64,000 nt of DNA from Pseudomonas psychrophila (GTDB lineage Bacteria; Pseudomonadota; Gammaproteobacteria; Pseudomonadales; Pseudomonadaceae): assembly GCF_001043005.1 (NCBI RefSeq), contig NZ_JYKZ01000013.1:91279-155278 (forward strand), read 5' to 3'. A model generated the notes under the pieces. The model made no database searches and was not told where the DNA came from. It worked only from the letters and a program-made list of their open reading frames with translations. This document shows, piece by piece, positions 26,291 through 34,307 of this stretch. How positions within the stretch are numbered: the stretch's first letter is position 1; every line of letters starts with the position of its first letter. The translations under genes were made by a program, and so were the position numbers.

Positions 26291-26740
26291 TTATGACAAG
26301 GTTTTGCGAAACTGAATAAAGCCAGGGCGCTCGGCAATGCGCTCATACAGCTGAATCGCCGTGGTGTTGGTTTCCTGGGTCATCCAATAGACTTTGGCAC
26401 AGTCTTTATCGCGCGCGACGGCATATACGTGCTCGATCAGTTGGCGGCCCACCCCTTTGCCGCGCACCTGAGGGCTGACAAACAGGTCTTGAAGATAGCA
26501 GGCGTTTTTAATGCTCCAGTTGGTGCGGTGATAAACGCACTGGACCATGCCTACGGCTTTATCGTCCTGCCAGGCAAGGGCCAGGGAAGTCGGTTCTGCT
26601 GGATCGAAAAAGCGTGCCCAGGTGGTTTGGGTGATCTCGTCGGACAGTTCGGTTTTGTAGAAGCGTAAATACGCCTCCCAGAGGGGGAGCCACTGTGCGT
26701 GATCGGCAGCGGTTGCGGGTTTTATCTGGATTTGAGTCAT
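26291..26740 (-). CDS. GNAT N-acetyltransferase
   Basis: The 149-residue protein is a single GNAT domain with the acetyl-CoA loop LFVSPQVRGKGVGRQLIEHV at about 87-106 and a WMTQETNTTAIQLYERIAERPGF C-terminal half. It resembles polyamine- or amino-acid-type small acetyltransferases, but the substrate cannot be called. It lies five bases from the upstream PaiB-like gene and 14 from the next GNAT, so the three are almost certainly one transcript. Confidence 0.87.
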   Translation of the reverse strand: MTQIQIKPATAADHAQWLPLWEAYLRFYKTELSDEITQTTWARFFDPAEPTSLALAWQDDKAVGMVQCVYHRTNWSIKNACYLQDLFVSPQVRGKGVGRQLIEHVYAVARDKDCAKVYWMTQETNTTAIQLYERIAERPGFIQFRKTLS

Positions 26741-26745
26741 GGGCG

Positions 26746-27375
26746 CTATTCCTTGGCCATTAAGTGAGCGAGTGCGTGGTCTTGCGGGTTGCTGTTGGCC
26801 AAGAGTCCCTTGCGTACGCCCGCTTGGTCGGTAGCGTCGCGGTTCTGGCTGAGTTTACGTTTGCCGTCCAGGCGGGTGATGGGCAGGCGAAAACCCACAA
26901 TGGCCTTGAGCATGCTGTCGATGTAGTCCGCGGGTGCATCACTGACCGACCAAGGGTCAGAGCGGTCTGCTTCGTGCTTGTTGCTCAGGCGGCTGACCAG
27001 CGCCAGTAAACGCTCGGCATCATCGAAGACCTCTGCTGTGCCATAAGCGTGCACGGCGAGGTAATTCCAGGTGGGCACTGCTTTGCCGTGCTCAGCCTTG
27101 CTGGGATAGAAAGACGGGCTGATGTAGGCCTGTTCTCCGGCGAAAATCACCAGGTTCTCTACCCCTTCAGCCAGAGCTTTGCAGTGCGGATTGGCACGGG
27201 CAAGGTGGCCGTACAGCGTGCCGTAGGGCCCTTCATCGGGGTTCAGCAGTAAAGGCACATGACTGGCGATCAAGCCTTGGCTGGCGTGAGTAACGAGCAC
27301 GGGCAGGGGCGTGGCCAGCATTTGCTGATGCAGGATTGGAACGTCGTCTACTGCGAAGGCGCGGGGAACGTACAT
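26746..27375 (-). CDS. PaiB-family FMN-binding protein
   Basis: The 209-residue protein opens with MYVPRAFAVDD and contains ASHVPLLL, GTLYGHLARANPH, IFAGEQAYISPSFYPSK and TWNYLAVHAYG, the signature of PaiB-type FMN-binding split-barrel proteins. Bacillus PaiB was named a negative regulator of degradative enzymes and sporulation, but no DNA-binding domain is visible and the flavin fold suggests a redox or sensing role. It is the first gene of the PaiB-GNAT-GNAT operon; the PaiA partner in Bacillus is also a GNAT, a striking parallel. The gene is divergent from the MocR regulator. Confidence 0.87.
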   Translation of the reverse strand: MYVPRAFAVDDVPILHQQMLATPLPVLVTHASQGLIASHVPLLLNPDEGPYGTLYGHLARANPHCKALAEGVENLVIFAGEQAYISPSFYPSKAEHGKAVPTWNYLAVHAYGTAEVFDDAERLLALVSRLSNKHEADRSDPWSVSDAPADYIDSMLKAIVGFRLPITRLDGKRKLSQNRDATDQAGVRKGLLANSNPQDHALAHLMAKE

Positions 27376-27464
27376 AGAAATTATCCTTGGCGAATGGCTT
27401 CATCCTAGGCAGGCTATTGGTTTGTTGTAAGAGCCATTAATGGTCATTTTCATAGGTCCAATCT

Positions 27465-29012
27465 ATGACGGATTCAGCGCTTTCAATCGCCTTCAACCCA
27501 GCCGGAATTGAGCTTGATCCGAAAAAAGGCCTGAGTCGCCAGCTGTATCAGGCATTGCGCCAGCGCGTGCTGGATGGACGCTTGAGTGGCGGTGCGCGGT
27601 TGCCCGCCAGCCGCGATCTGGCCTGCGCCCTGGGTATTTCCCGAAATAGCGTGGTACGGGCCTATGACCAGTTGTATGCCGAGGGTTTTATTGAGGGGCG
27701 AGTAGGGGACGGCACTTACGTCGCAAAACTGCCTGAAAAAGCACTACCGATAAAAAAGTTGTCCACCAACTTGTCCACAGGGTTTTCAACAGGCTTACCC
27801 ACAGGTTTATCCACAAAACAGGCTGAATTACCTGTAATTACATCCAGTAAAGTTATCCACAGCACAGCCCTGAGCAGGGTCGCAAAGCACGCATTGGACC
27901 TTCCTCCCAGCGGTGTTCCGCGTGCATTTCGAGTGGGCGTCCCGGCGTTTGACTTATTCCCTTTCGAGGTATGGAGCAAGCTACAGGCGGCTTTTTGGCG
28001 TAAGCCGGACTTGCAGCAACTGTGTTACGGCGATCCGGCTGGGGATGAGCGTTTGCGTGGGCTGATTGCGGCGTACTTGCGCACTTCGCGGGGTTTATCG
28101 TGTGCGGCTGATCAAATTTTGATCACTAGTGGCGCGCAGCAGGGGATTAGCCTTTGTGCACAGCTGCTGGTAGAGCCGGGCGAGGGGGTGGCTGTGGAGA
28201 ACCCTGGCTATCGCGCAGCTGCGTATGCGTTTGCGATTGCCGGAGCCCATGTGCAGGGTGTGGCGGTGGATCAGGACGGTATGGATTGTTCGGAATTGGC
28301 GCACTTGAACAACTGTCGACTGGCCTACGTGACCCCCTCTCATCAGTACCCCAGCGGTGTCACCTTGAGCCTGGCCCGGCGTTTGGAGCTGCTGGCCTGG
28401 GCTGAGCGCACCCAGGGCTGGATTGTCGAAGACGACTACGATGGCGAGTACCGCTACAGCGGTGCGCCGCTGGCGCCGTTGGCGGCATTGGACCGCAGTG
28501 GTCGGGTGATATATGTGGGCACATTCGGCAAGGTGGCCTTTCCGGCGCTGCGCCTAGGGTACCTGGTGCTTCCCAAAGGCTTGACCGAACCGTTTGCCCG
28601 GCGCCGCTCTCTCGATATGCGCCATTCGGAAGTCAGCACCCAGGCGGTGATGGCTGAATTTATGGCATCTGGGCATTTTCAGCGGCATATCCGCAGGATG
28701 CGTCGCGCTGCCTTGAGCCGGCGCGATGTGTTGTTGGCAAACTGGCCCCATGAGCTGGCAGGAGTGGGGCCGATGCCGGCAATAAACGCGGGGTTGCACG
28801 TTGCTGTGCCGGTGAGCAGTTTTGCGCGTGAGCAGGCACTGTTGGCGCAGGCCAAAGCGGCAGGAGTGGAAATCAACGGGTTAAGCAGTTATTGGCAGCA
28901 AGACTCGATTGAGCCTGTGGATAAAAGAGCGGGGCTGGTGCTGGGGTTTGCAGCGGTGCCCGAAGTGGAGATCAAGGCGGCGCTGGAGCGGCTGGGCAAG
29001 GTGTGGAATTGA
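27465..29012 (+). CDS. MocR-type regulator (GntR HTH fused to aminotransferase fold)
   Basis: The 515-residue protein combines a GntR winged helix (ARLPASRDLACALGISRNSVVRAYDQL, about 44-70, then EGFIEGRVGDGTYVA) with a fold-type I aminotransferase domain starting near residue 145. The PLP lysine is probably in GTFGKVAFPALRLGYLV near 352. MocR regulators respond to PLP-linked amines or vitamers. It is divergent from the PaiB-GNAT-GNAT operon (89-base gap with a CCATTAATGG palindrome at 27434), so that operon is its likely target. The linker between domains (about residues 92-130) carries a five-fold L-S-T-G-like repeat that is also a DNA repeat (see separate entry). Confidence 0.88.
   Translation: MTDSALSIAFNPAGIELDPKKGLSRQLYQALRQRVLDGRLSGGARLPASRDLACALGISRNSVVRAYDQLYAEGFIEGRVGDGTYVAKLPEKALPIKKLSTNLSTGFSTGLPTGLSTKQAELPVITSSKVIHSTALSRVAKHALDLPPSGVPRAFRVGVPAFDLFPFEVWSKLQAAFWRKPDLQQLCYGDPAGDERLRGLIAAYLRTSRGLSCAADQILITSGAQQGISLCAQLLVEPGEGVAVENPGYRAAAYAFAIAGAHVQGVAVDQDGMDCSELAHLNNCRLAYVTPSHQYPSGVTLSLARRLELLAWAERTQGWIVEDDYDGEYRYSGAPLAPLAALDRSGRVIYVGTFGKVAFPALRLGYLVLPKGLTEPFARRRSLDMRHSEVSTQAVMAEFMASGHFQRHIRRMRRAALSRRDVLLANWPHELAGVGPMPAINAGLHVAVPVSSFAREQALLAQAKAAGVEINGLSSYWQQDSIEPVDKRAGLVLGFAAVPEVEIKAALERLGKVWN
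27759..27861. repeat. 12-nt tandem repeat with DnaA-box-like units inside the MocR gene
   Basis: Five contiguous 12-base units start at 27759, 27771, 27783, 27795 and 27807; they read TTGTCCACC, TTGTCCACA, TTTTCAACA, TTACCCACA and TTATCCACA plus three bases each. The last unit is an exact DnaA box, and a further exact TTATCCACA lies at 27853. The units are in frame and encode L-S-T-N / L-S-T-G / F-S-T-G / L-P-T-G / L-S-T-K in the interdomain linker. A third exact box, on the other strand, lies at 28916 in the same gene. Confidence 0.85.
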
Positions 29013-29033
29013 GGAGCATGCTGCGGTTGCTCT

Positions 29034-29131
29034 GTGGGAGCGAGCCTGCTCGCGAAGGTATCAAGATCGTTGCGCTTAGCTAGTCAGCACGCGCTATCGT
29101 TAACGAACTTCGCGAGCGGGCTCGCTCCCAC
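29034..29131. repeat. REP pair
   Basis: GTGGGAGCGAGCCTGCTCGCGA and an inverse copy enclose about 55 bases in the convergent gap between the MocR gene and the amidohydrolase gene. Confidence 0.92.
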
Positions 29132-29137
29132 CGGGGA

Positions 29138-30175
29138 TTATGCGTCGTTCATGCGTTCAAACCCTTCAAGCACGTTCACCGCATTCACGCCGATTTCCTC
29201 AACGGCGTAGCCGCCTTCCATCACAAACAGAGTCGGTTTACCCAGGCGTGCAATGCGTTCGCCCATGCGCAGGTAGTCCGGACTGTCGAGCTTGAACTGG
29301 GAAATCGGGTCATTCTTGAAGGTATCCACACCCAGCGAAACCACGATGACGTCAGCGTCGTAGCCTTCGATTTCGCCGCAGGCCAATTCAAGTGCTGCGC
29401 TCCAACGATCCCAGGCTGAGCCCGCGGGTAGCGGGTAGTTGAAGTTGAAACCTTCGCCCGGCCCCTCACCGAGTTCATCTTCATAGCCCAGAAAGAACGG
29501 AAACTCGGCTTCAGGATGGCCATGAATCGAGGTGAACAGCACGTCGCTGCGTTCATAAAAAATCGACTGCGTGCCGTTACCGTGGTGGTAGTCCACGTCG
29601 AGAATCGCCACGTTGCGTCGGCCCTGATCCAGAAACGCCTGCGCGGCAATGGCAGCGTTGTTCAGGTAGCAGTAGCCACCCATCAAATCGCTGGCGGCGT
29701 GATGGCCGGGTGGTCGGCACAAGGCGAAGGCGCTGTGGGCACCGCTCTGGATTTCGGCCTGGGCGGTCAGGGCCACTTGCGCGGCGCTGTAGGCCGCCTG
29801 CCATGTGCCGGCGGTAATGGGCGCACCGCCGTCGAAGCTGTAATAACCAAGCTGGCCGTGAAGGCTGGTGGGTAAAACGGCGCGCAGGGTACGGGCTGGC
29901 CAGGTGTAGGGCAGCAAGTCGCCATCGCGGCCATGCTCGGTCCAGCGAGCCCAGGCACCCTGAAAAAAGTCCAGATAGGCTGCGCTGTGGACCCTCTCGA
30001 TCGGCCCGCGACCGAAGTCTTGTGGCGCGCGCACCGGCCCGAGTTCGCGGGTTTGCACGCGCTGCAGGATATGGTCGGCACGAGAGGGCATTTCAAAGCA
30101 GGGCATCAATTGCCCGTCCATCAACTCACAGCGGCCATGATGCAGGTGATGATCGTCCGAGTAGATCGTCAGCAT
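29138..30175 (-). CDS. acetylpolyamine amidohydrolase / HDAC-family deacetylase
   Basis: The 345-residue protein has histone-deacetylase family motifs: CRPPGHHA near 152-159 with the two charge-relay histidines, LDVDYHHGNGTQ near 190-201 with the zinc aspartate and histidine, SIHGHPE near 214 and LGVDTF near 275 with the second zinc aspartate. Length and the YSDDHHLHHG N-terminus fit the AphA/AphB group of Pseudomonas, which deacetylate acetylputrescine and acetylcadaverine. It is followed by an AraC-type gene transcribed in the same direction upstream, which may control it. The protein is probably cytoplasmic. Confidence 0.87.
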   Translation of the reverse strand: MLTIYSDDHHLHHGRCELMDGQLMPCFEMPSRADHILQRVQTRELGPVRAPQDFGRGPIERVHSAAYLDFFQGAWARWTEHGRDGDLLPYTWPARTLRAVLPTSLHGQLGYYSFDGGAPITAGTWQAAYSAAQVALTAQAEIQSGAHSAFALCRPPGHHAASDLMGGYCYLNNAAIAAQAFLDQGRRNVAILDVDYHHGNGTQSIFYERSDVLFTSIHGHPEAEFPFFLGYEDELGEGPGEGFNFNYPLPAGSAWDRWSAALELACGEIEGYDADVIVVSLGVDTFKNDPISQFKLDSPDYLRMGERIARLGKPTLFVMEGGYAVEEIGVNAVNVLEGFERMNDA

Positions 30176-30302
30176 GTTCTTGTTCTCCCAAGGCTTGAGC
30201 GGTGGCCTACAGTCTTGCGGCGCAAGGTGTTTGAGAGAACGGCAGGAGCGGCCAAAAGGAGATGGATATGGCCAAAATCACTGACCGAAATTCGCCCCTG
30301 AG

Positions 30303-31295
30303 TCAGGCGCGGAACTGGCTGGGCGCGACCCCGCTCCAGCGTATGAAGGCATGACGAAAGCTTGCGGTTTCACTGAAGCCCAAGGTTTCGGCAATGCGGT
30401 AAATGGGCCACTCGGTTTCGTTGAGCAATAACTTGGCCCGCTCGAAACGCAGGTCATCGAGGAGCGTCTGATAGCTGCAGCCCACATCGTGCAAATGACG
30501 ACGCAGGGTACGTGGCGAGCAGTTCATTTGTTCAGCCAGCCCCTCAAGCCCGGGGGCGGCGTGCAGTTGTGCGGCAAGGAGTTTACGGATGCGTTCCAGC
30601 CAGGTTTGCCGCCCGGTGAACTCCAGGTTTTGTTTACGGCAGCGCTCAGCCATCGCCTGATGAGTGACGGCATCGGCCAGGGGCAAGGGCTGGTCGAGCC
30701 AGCTTTTGGCGAAAGCGAAAGCATTGCTGTCGGCCTCGAACAGGCGAGGGCAATCGAAGCTTTGCCCGTAGCTGGCGTGGTAGTCGGGCGCGCTGTGGGC
30801 AAAACGTGCACCCAAGAGTGGCAACGGCTGGCCGAGCAGGTCTTCACAAATGACCTTGAGTGAAACCAGGCATAACTCGGTGTTGAACACCGCCAGTTGT
30901 GGGCCTTCTGCATAACCATTGGCGCAGAACCACACCTGTTCACCTTCGACCTCAAGGCTGAGTTCAAAAAGTGTTCCCAGCAGCGCCGGATAGCGTAAAG
31001 CCAGACGCAATGCGTCACCTAAGGTGGCACTGGTCAGTAGGGCGTAACCAAGCATTCCATAGGACGACACATGCATCCGCCGGCCCAGTTCCAGGCCGAT
31101 TTCGCGGCGCAAGGCGACGGCGTTGGCACACACGCGCATCTCTTGGTTGGTGGTGATGCGTGTGTCTGCGCGGCTCAAATCCGCCGCCCGGATGCCGCTG
31201 CCCGCCAACAACGCTTCGCTGGACAAGCCTTCGGCATTGAAGGTGCTGAGCACCAGCGAAACGGCGTTGAGGGTAGTGAGATGAGAATGCAGCAT
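30303..31295 (-). CDS. AraC-family transcriptional regulator
   Basis: I start at the ATG at 31295 (330 residues), preceded by GGAAG; the open frame continues 37 codons upstream into a repeat element and is not family-like. The N-terminal 180 residues match the arabinose-binding-type domain found in OruR/ArgR-like AraC regulators (QEMRVCANAVALRREIGLELGRRMHVSSYGMLGYALLTS). The C-terminus carries the AraC double HTH (LAEQMNCSPRTLRRHLHDVGCSYQTLLDDLRFERAKLLL and IAETLGFSETASFRHAFIRWSGVAPSQFRA). The ligand is unknown. The adjacent acetylpolyamine amidohydrolase, 127 bases downstream, suggests polyamine-related control. Confidence 0.87.
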   Translation of the reverse strand: MLHSHLTTLNAVSLVLSTFNAEGLSSEALLAGSGIRAADLSRADTRITTNQEMRVCANAVALRREIGLELGRRMHVSSYGMLGYALLTSATLGDALRLALRYPALLGTLFELSLEVEGEQVWFCANGYAEGPQLAVFNTELCLVSLKVICEDLLGQPLPLLGARFAHSAPDYHASYGQSFDCPRLFEADSNAFAFAKSWLDQPLPLADAVTHQAMAERCRKQNLEFTGRQTWLERIRKLLAAQLHAAPGLEGLAEQMNCSPRTLRRHLHDVGCSYQTLLDDLRFERAKLLLNETEWPIYRIAETLGFSETASFRHAFIRWSGVAPSQFRA

Positions 31296-31358
31296 GCTGG
31301 CTTCCTGCGTGAGGGTGCAGGAAACCAGCAAGTTGTGTGCCGGGGCGGGCGCGAACCT

Positions 31359-31431
31359 GCAGCCGCTGCCGCAGGCTGCGATAAGGGCCGCAGGACCTTC
31401 AATCAAGGCGGGCCTGCGGCAGCAGCTACAC
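31359..31431. repeat. CAGCCGCTGCC-type inverted repeat
   Basis: Inverted arms beginning AGCCGCTGCCGCAGGC and ending GCCTGCGGCAGCAGCT belong to a second interspersed repeat family, distinct from the GTGGGAGC REPs. A related copy is at 44067-44159. It fills the gap between the asparaginase and AraC genes. Confidence 0.75.
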
Positions 31432-31436
31432 GTCGA

Positions 31437-32441
31437 TCAGGCCAGCTCCCCGCACACGTCCAGCTCGATCAGGCGACGCACTTCAGCCAGTGGCAAGTCT
31501 GCACCGAGCAAGGCATGCAGTTTGCCGAACACGGCCTCACGGGTCATGCCTCCCCCTGATAGCACGCCGACCCCGCGCAGACGGCTGCCTGCTTCGTACA
31601 CGTCCAGTTCCACTCCGCCTTCATGGCATTGGGTGATGGCCACCACCACAATACCGTTCTCCTGTGCCCGTTGCAGGCTGGCGAGGAAGTCCGGGTTATC
31701 GCTGGGACCCGTGCCGCTACCGAAGCATTCGATCACCAGCGCTTCGATTCCGCTGTTGAGCAGTGCGTCGAGTTGGGCTGCGCCAATGCCCGGTACCAGC
31801 GGCAATACACCCACGTTGGCTTCGTGCTTTGGATGGTTGTAGACCAGTTCGCCCGGCAATGAAGTGGCCTTGGCCACACCGCCGTTGCGCGTCAGTGCCA
31901 CAAACGGGTTGCGCCCAAAGCTGCGTACCTTGGCGCAACGTGTCGGGGCCATCAGCTTGCCGTGGAAGTACAACTGAACACCGTGAGGCTGGCCTTGGCC
32001 CAGTGCCTGCAGTGCACCGCTGACGTTTTCCCAGGCATCGCTGTCCGGTACGCCTGCTGGCAGCATGGAGCCCGTGAACAGCACCGGTGCTGGCAAGCCC
32101 AGCAGCTGAAAGCACATGGCCGCCGCACTGTAGGCCAGCGTGTCAGTACCGTGCAGCACCAGGACGCTATCGCAGCCATCCTGTTCGATGGCTTCGATGA
32201 TCGCGCTACGCAGGCGCAACCAGTAGGCCGGCGTCATGTTGGCGCTGTCGATCAGCGGGCTCATCTCGCGAAAGGACCACTGCGGCACTTTCAGCGCCGG
32301 TTGGCTGGCGAGGTGCTCGCTCATGCGCGCTTCAAAACCCGATGCAGGTGCCAGGCCGCTGGCGCTGGCTTGCATGCCGATGGTGCCGCCGGTGTAGAGC
32401 ACCATGACGCGTTGGGAAGGGTGGTGAGTGGCTGCGGTCAT
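31437..32441 (-). CDS. ansA: L-asparaginase
   Basis: The 334-residue protein has both asparaginase signatures: YTGGTIGMQ near 16-24 with the nucleophilic threonine and VLHGTDTLAYSAAAM near 97-111 with the second Thr-Asp-Lys set. No signal peptide is present, so it is cytoplasmic and closer to type I enzymes. It converts asparagine to aspartate and ammonia; aspartase encoded at 34308-35732 can then yield fumarate. It lies downstream of the AGCS symporter gene, from which it is separated by a terminator hairpin. Confidence 0.9.
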   Translation of the reverse strand: MTAATHHPSQRVMVLYTGGTIGMQASASGLAPASGFEARMSEHLASQPALKVPQWSFREMSPLIDSANMTPAYWLRLRSAIIEAIEQDGCDSVLVLHGTDTLAYSAAAMCFQLLGLPAPVLFTGSMLPAGVPDSDAWENVSGALQALGQGQPHGVQLYFHGKLMAPTRCAKVRSFGRNPFVALTRNGGVAKATSLPGELVYNHPKHEANVGVLPLVPGIGAAQLDALLNSGIEALVIECFGSGTGPSDNPDFLASLQRAQENGIVVVAITQCHEGGVELDVYEAGSRLRGVGVLSGGGMTREAVFGKLHALLGADLPLAEVRRLIELDVCGELA

Positions 32442-32460
32442 TGTTGAGTCCCCATAAGCA

Positions 32461-32491
32461 AAAACGCGGCGGTTCTGGAGAACCGCCGCGT
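32461..32491 (-). terminator. terminator after the AGCS symporter gene
   Basis: The arms ACGCGGCGGTTCT and AGAACCGCCGCGT form a strong stem, with a TTTTT run on the minus strand just after the symporter gene stop. Confidence 0.88.
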
Positions 32492-32497
32492 CAAGTA

Positions 32498-33919
32498 TCA
32501 GCGTTTTGTTTCTTCGACCTTGGCGGCCGGTTTTGGCGGCCAGGCTTTCAGGTCCAGATCCAGATCCGAGAATTTACTGGAATCGAACACCGGTGTCTTG
32601 ATCCCCGCACGGCGCTGGTCATCGTAGTCCTTGAGCACGCGCATGCAGATCTTGAACAGCATCGCCAGGGCAACCAGGTTAACGAAGGCCAGCATGGTCA
32701 TGGCGATGTCGGCGAACGCAAAAACGGTTTGCAGGTTTTCGATCGAGCCCCAGAAAATCAATACCAGTACCAGAACGCGGTAGCCGATCAGCGCCTTGCG
32801 GCTTTCACCGACCAGAAAGCGCAGGTTGTTCTCGCCCAGGTAGTAGTTGTAGAGCATCGAGGTGAACACGAACAACGCCAGTGCCACGCTGATAAACACA
32901 CGGCCCCATTCGCCGACCACGGCCGCCAGGGAGTTCTGGGTCAGGGCAATACCGTCGCCTTCAAAGCCCGGGGTATAGAAGCCCGACAGCAAGATCAGCA
33001 AGGCGGTGCAGGTGCAGATCACGAAGGTGTCGAGGAATACGCTGAACGCCTGAACTACGCCTTGGGCGATCGGGTGTTCAACATCGGCCACCGCTGCCAC
33101 GTTCGGGGCGCTGCCCAGACCGGCTTCGTTGGCGAATACGCCACGTTTGACGCCCATCACGATCGCGCTGCCGATCAGACCGCCAAACACCGGATCGAGG
33201 CCGAAGGCGCTCTTGACGATATGGCCCAGCATCGCAGGCACGTGGTCGAATTGCAGCACGATCACATACAGGGTGACCGCGATGTAGGCCAGGGTCTTGA
33301 CCGGAACCAGCAGGTCGGCCACCGAAGCGATACGCTTGATACCACCGATAAACACCAGGCCCAACAGAATGGCGATGGCCAGGCCTGAGTAACTGACATC
33401 GAAACCGAAGGCATCTTGCAGCGAGTGGGTGACGGCATGGGCTTGCAGGCCCATAAAGGCAAAGCCGAAAGTGATCAGCAGCAGCACGGCCATCAGTTGG
33501 CCCATCCACAATTTGCCCAGGCCATGCTTCATATAGAAGGACGGACCGCCACGCAGTTGGCCTTCAGCGTCGCGACGCTTGTACAGCTGGCCCAGCGAAC
33601 ACTCGATCAGGCTGCTGGACATGCCGACCAGTGCGGTGACCCACATCCAGAACACGGCACCCGGTCCGCCCAGGGTAACGGCAATGCCGACACCGGCAAT
33701 GTTGCCCGCGCCTACGCGGCCGGCCAGGCTCAGCATCAATGCCTGAAACGAGCTCAGTTCACCGGCGCTGCTGCGCAGGCTGTCTTTGAATACCGAAAAC
33801 ATGTGCAGGAAGTAACGAAACTGAACGAAACGCGAGCGGATCGTGAAGTAACCACCGAGCCCGACCATAAGCACGATTAGCACTTTCCCTGAGAGGAAGT
33901 CATTGATGACTTCAAGCAT
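32498..33919 (-). CDS. alanine/glycine:cation symporter (AGCS family)
   Basis: The 473-residue protein has about 11 membrane segments. It carries the AGCS signatures AGRVGAGNIAGVGIAVTLGGPGAVFWMWV (about 66-94) and GLIGSAIVMGVKRGVFANEAGLGSAPNVAA (near 227-256), the Na+/alanine symporter pattern. It probably imports alanine or glycine with sodium; D-cycloserine-type or other small amino acids are possible. It is transcribed in the same direction as aspartase upstream and asparaginase downstream but has its own terminator, so it is likely a separate unit. The ATG at 33919 opens the first helix directly. Confidence 0.92.
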   Translation of the reverse strand: MLEVINDFLSGKVLIVLMVGLGGYFTIRSRFVQFRYFLHMFSVFKDSLRSSAGELSSFQALMLSLAGRVGAGNIAGVGIAVTLGGPGAVFWMWVTALVGMSSSLIECSLGQLYKRRDAEGQLRGGPSFYMKHGLGKLWMGQLMAVLLLITFGFAFMGLQAHAVTHSLQDAFGFDVSYSGLAIAILLGLVFIGGIKRIASVADLLVPVKTLAYIAVTLYVIVLQFDHVPAMLGHIVKSAFGLDPVFGGLIGSAIVMGVKRGVFANEAGLGSAPNVAAVADVEHPIAQGVVQAFSVFLDTFVICTCTALLILLSGFYTPGFEGDGIALTQNSLAAVVGEWGRVFISVALALFVFTSMLYNYYLGENNLRFLVGESRKALIGYRVLVLVLIFWGSIENLQTVFAFADIAMTMLAFVNLVALAMLFKICMRVLKDYDDQRRAGIKTPVFDSSKFSDLDLDLKAWPPKPAAKVEETKR

Positions 33920-34214
33920 GGATTATTCCTCGCTGTTTTTATCTGATGGCAACACGGGCGGATCGAAATATCGCGTTACACCTGCTTGAGCAAGGCATAA
34001 ACGTAGGCGATCAATGAGACCCTGGCCATGTTGCTGCTTGGTTTACGATGCTGTTTCCGTGCTGGCGATGGCCAGCTGGTGCTGGGGCCGGGCACAGGAA
34101 GAGGGGCGGCACTATACCTAGGAGCGCAGGAAGCGTCTGCATAAGTGATTGATTTTTCATGTGCGAGTCGTCTTAAAAGGCATCAGTTTGTGTCCGATTT
34201 GCCCTTTTTTCAGG
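33920..34214. other. intergenic region, AGCS promoter side
   Basis: This gap of about 300 bases upstream of the symporter gene has no ORF or repeat I can support. A TATAGT hexamer on the minus strand near 34120 could be its -10. Otherwise I see nothing structured. Confidence 0.4.
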
Positions 34215-34252
34215 CAAAAAAAAGGGCCTGCAGACGTATCTACAGGCCCTCA
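34215..34252 (-). terminator. aspA terminator
   Basis: GAGGGCCTGTAGA and TCTGCAGGCCCTTTT on the minus strand form a stem followed by a run of eight T residues. It lies about 55 bases after the aspA stop. Confidence 0.9.
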
Positions 34253-34307
34253 AAAGGTGAGAGGTGTCTAGTCCCTCGACCTGGTGAGCGTTGAGCGTGT
34301 TACAGCA

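Noticed and set aside
27759..27861. A replication origin based on the DnaA-like boxes
   Set aside because: It lies inside an intact coding sequence, without an AT-rich unwinding element or dnaA/dnaN neighbours; recorded only as a box cluster.
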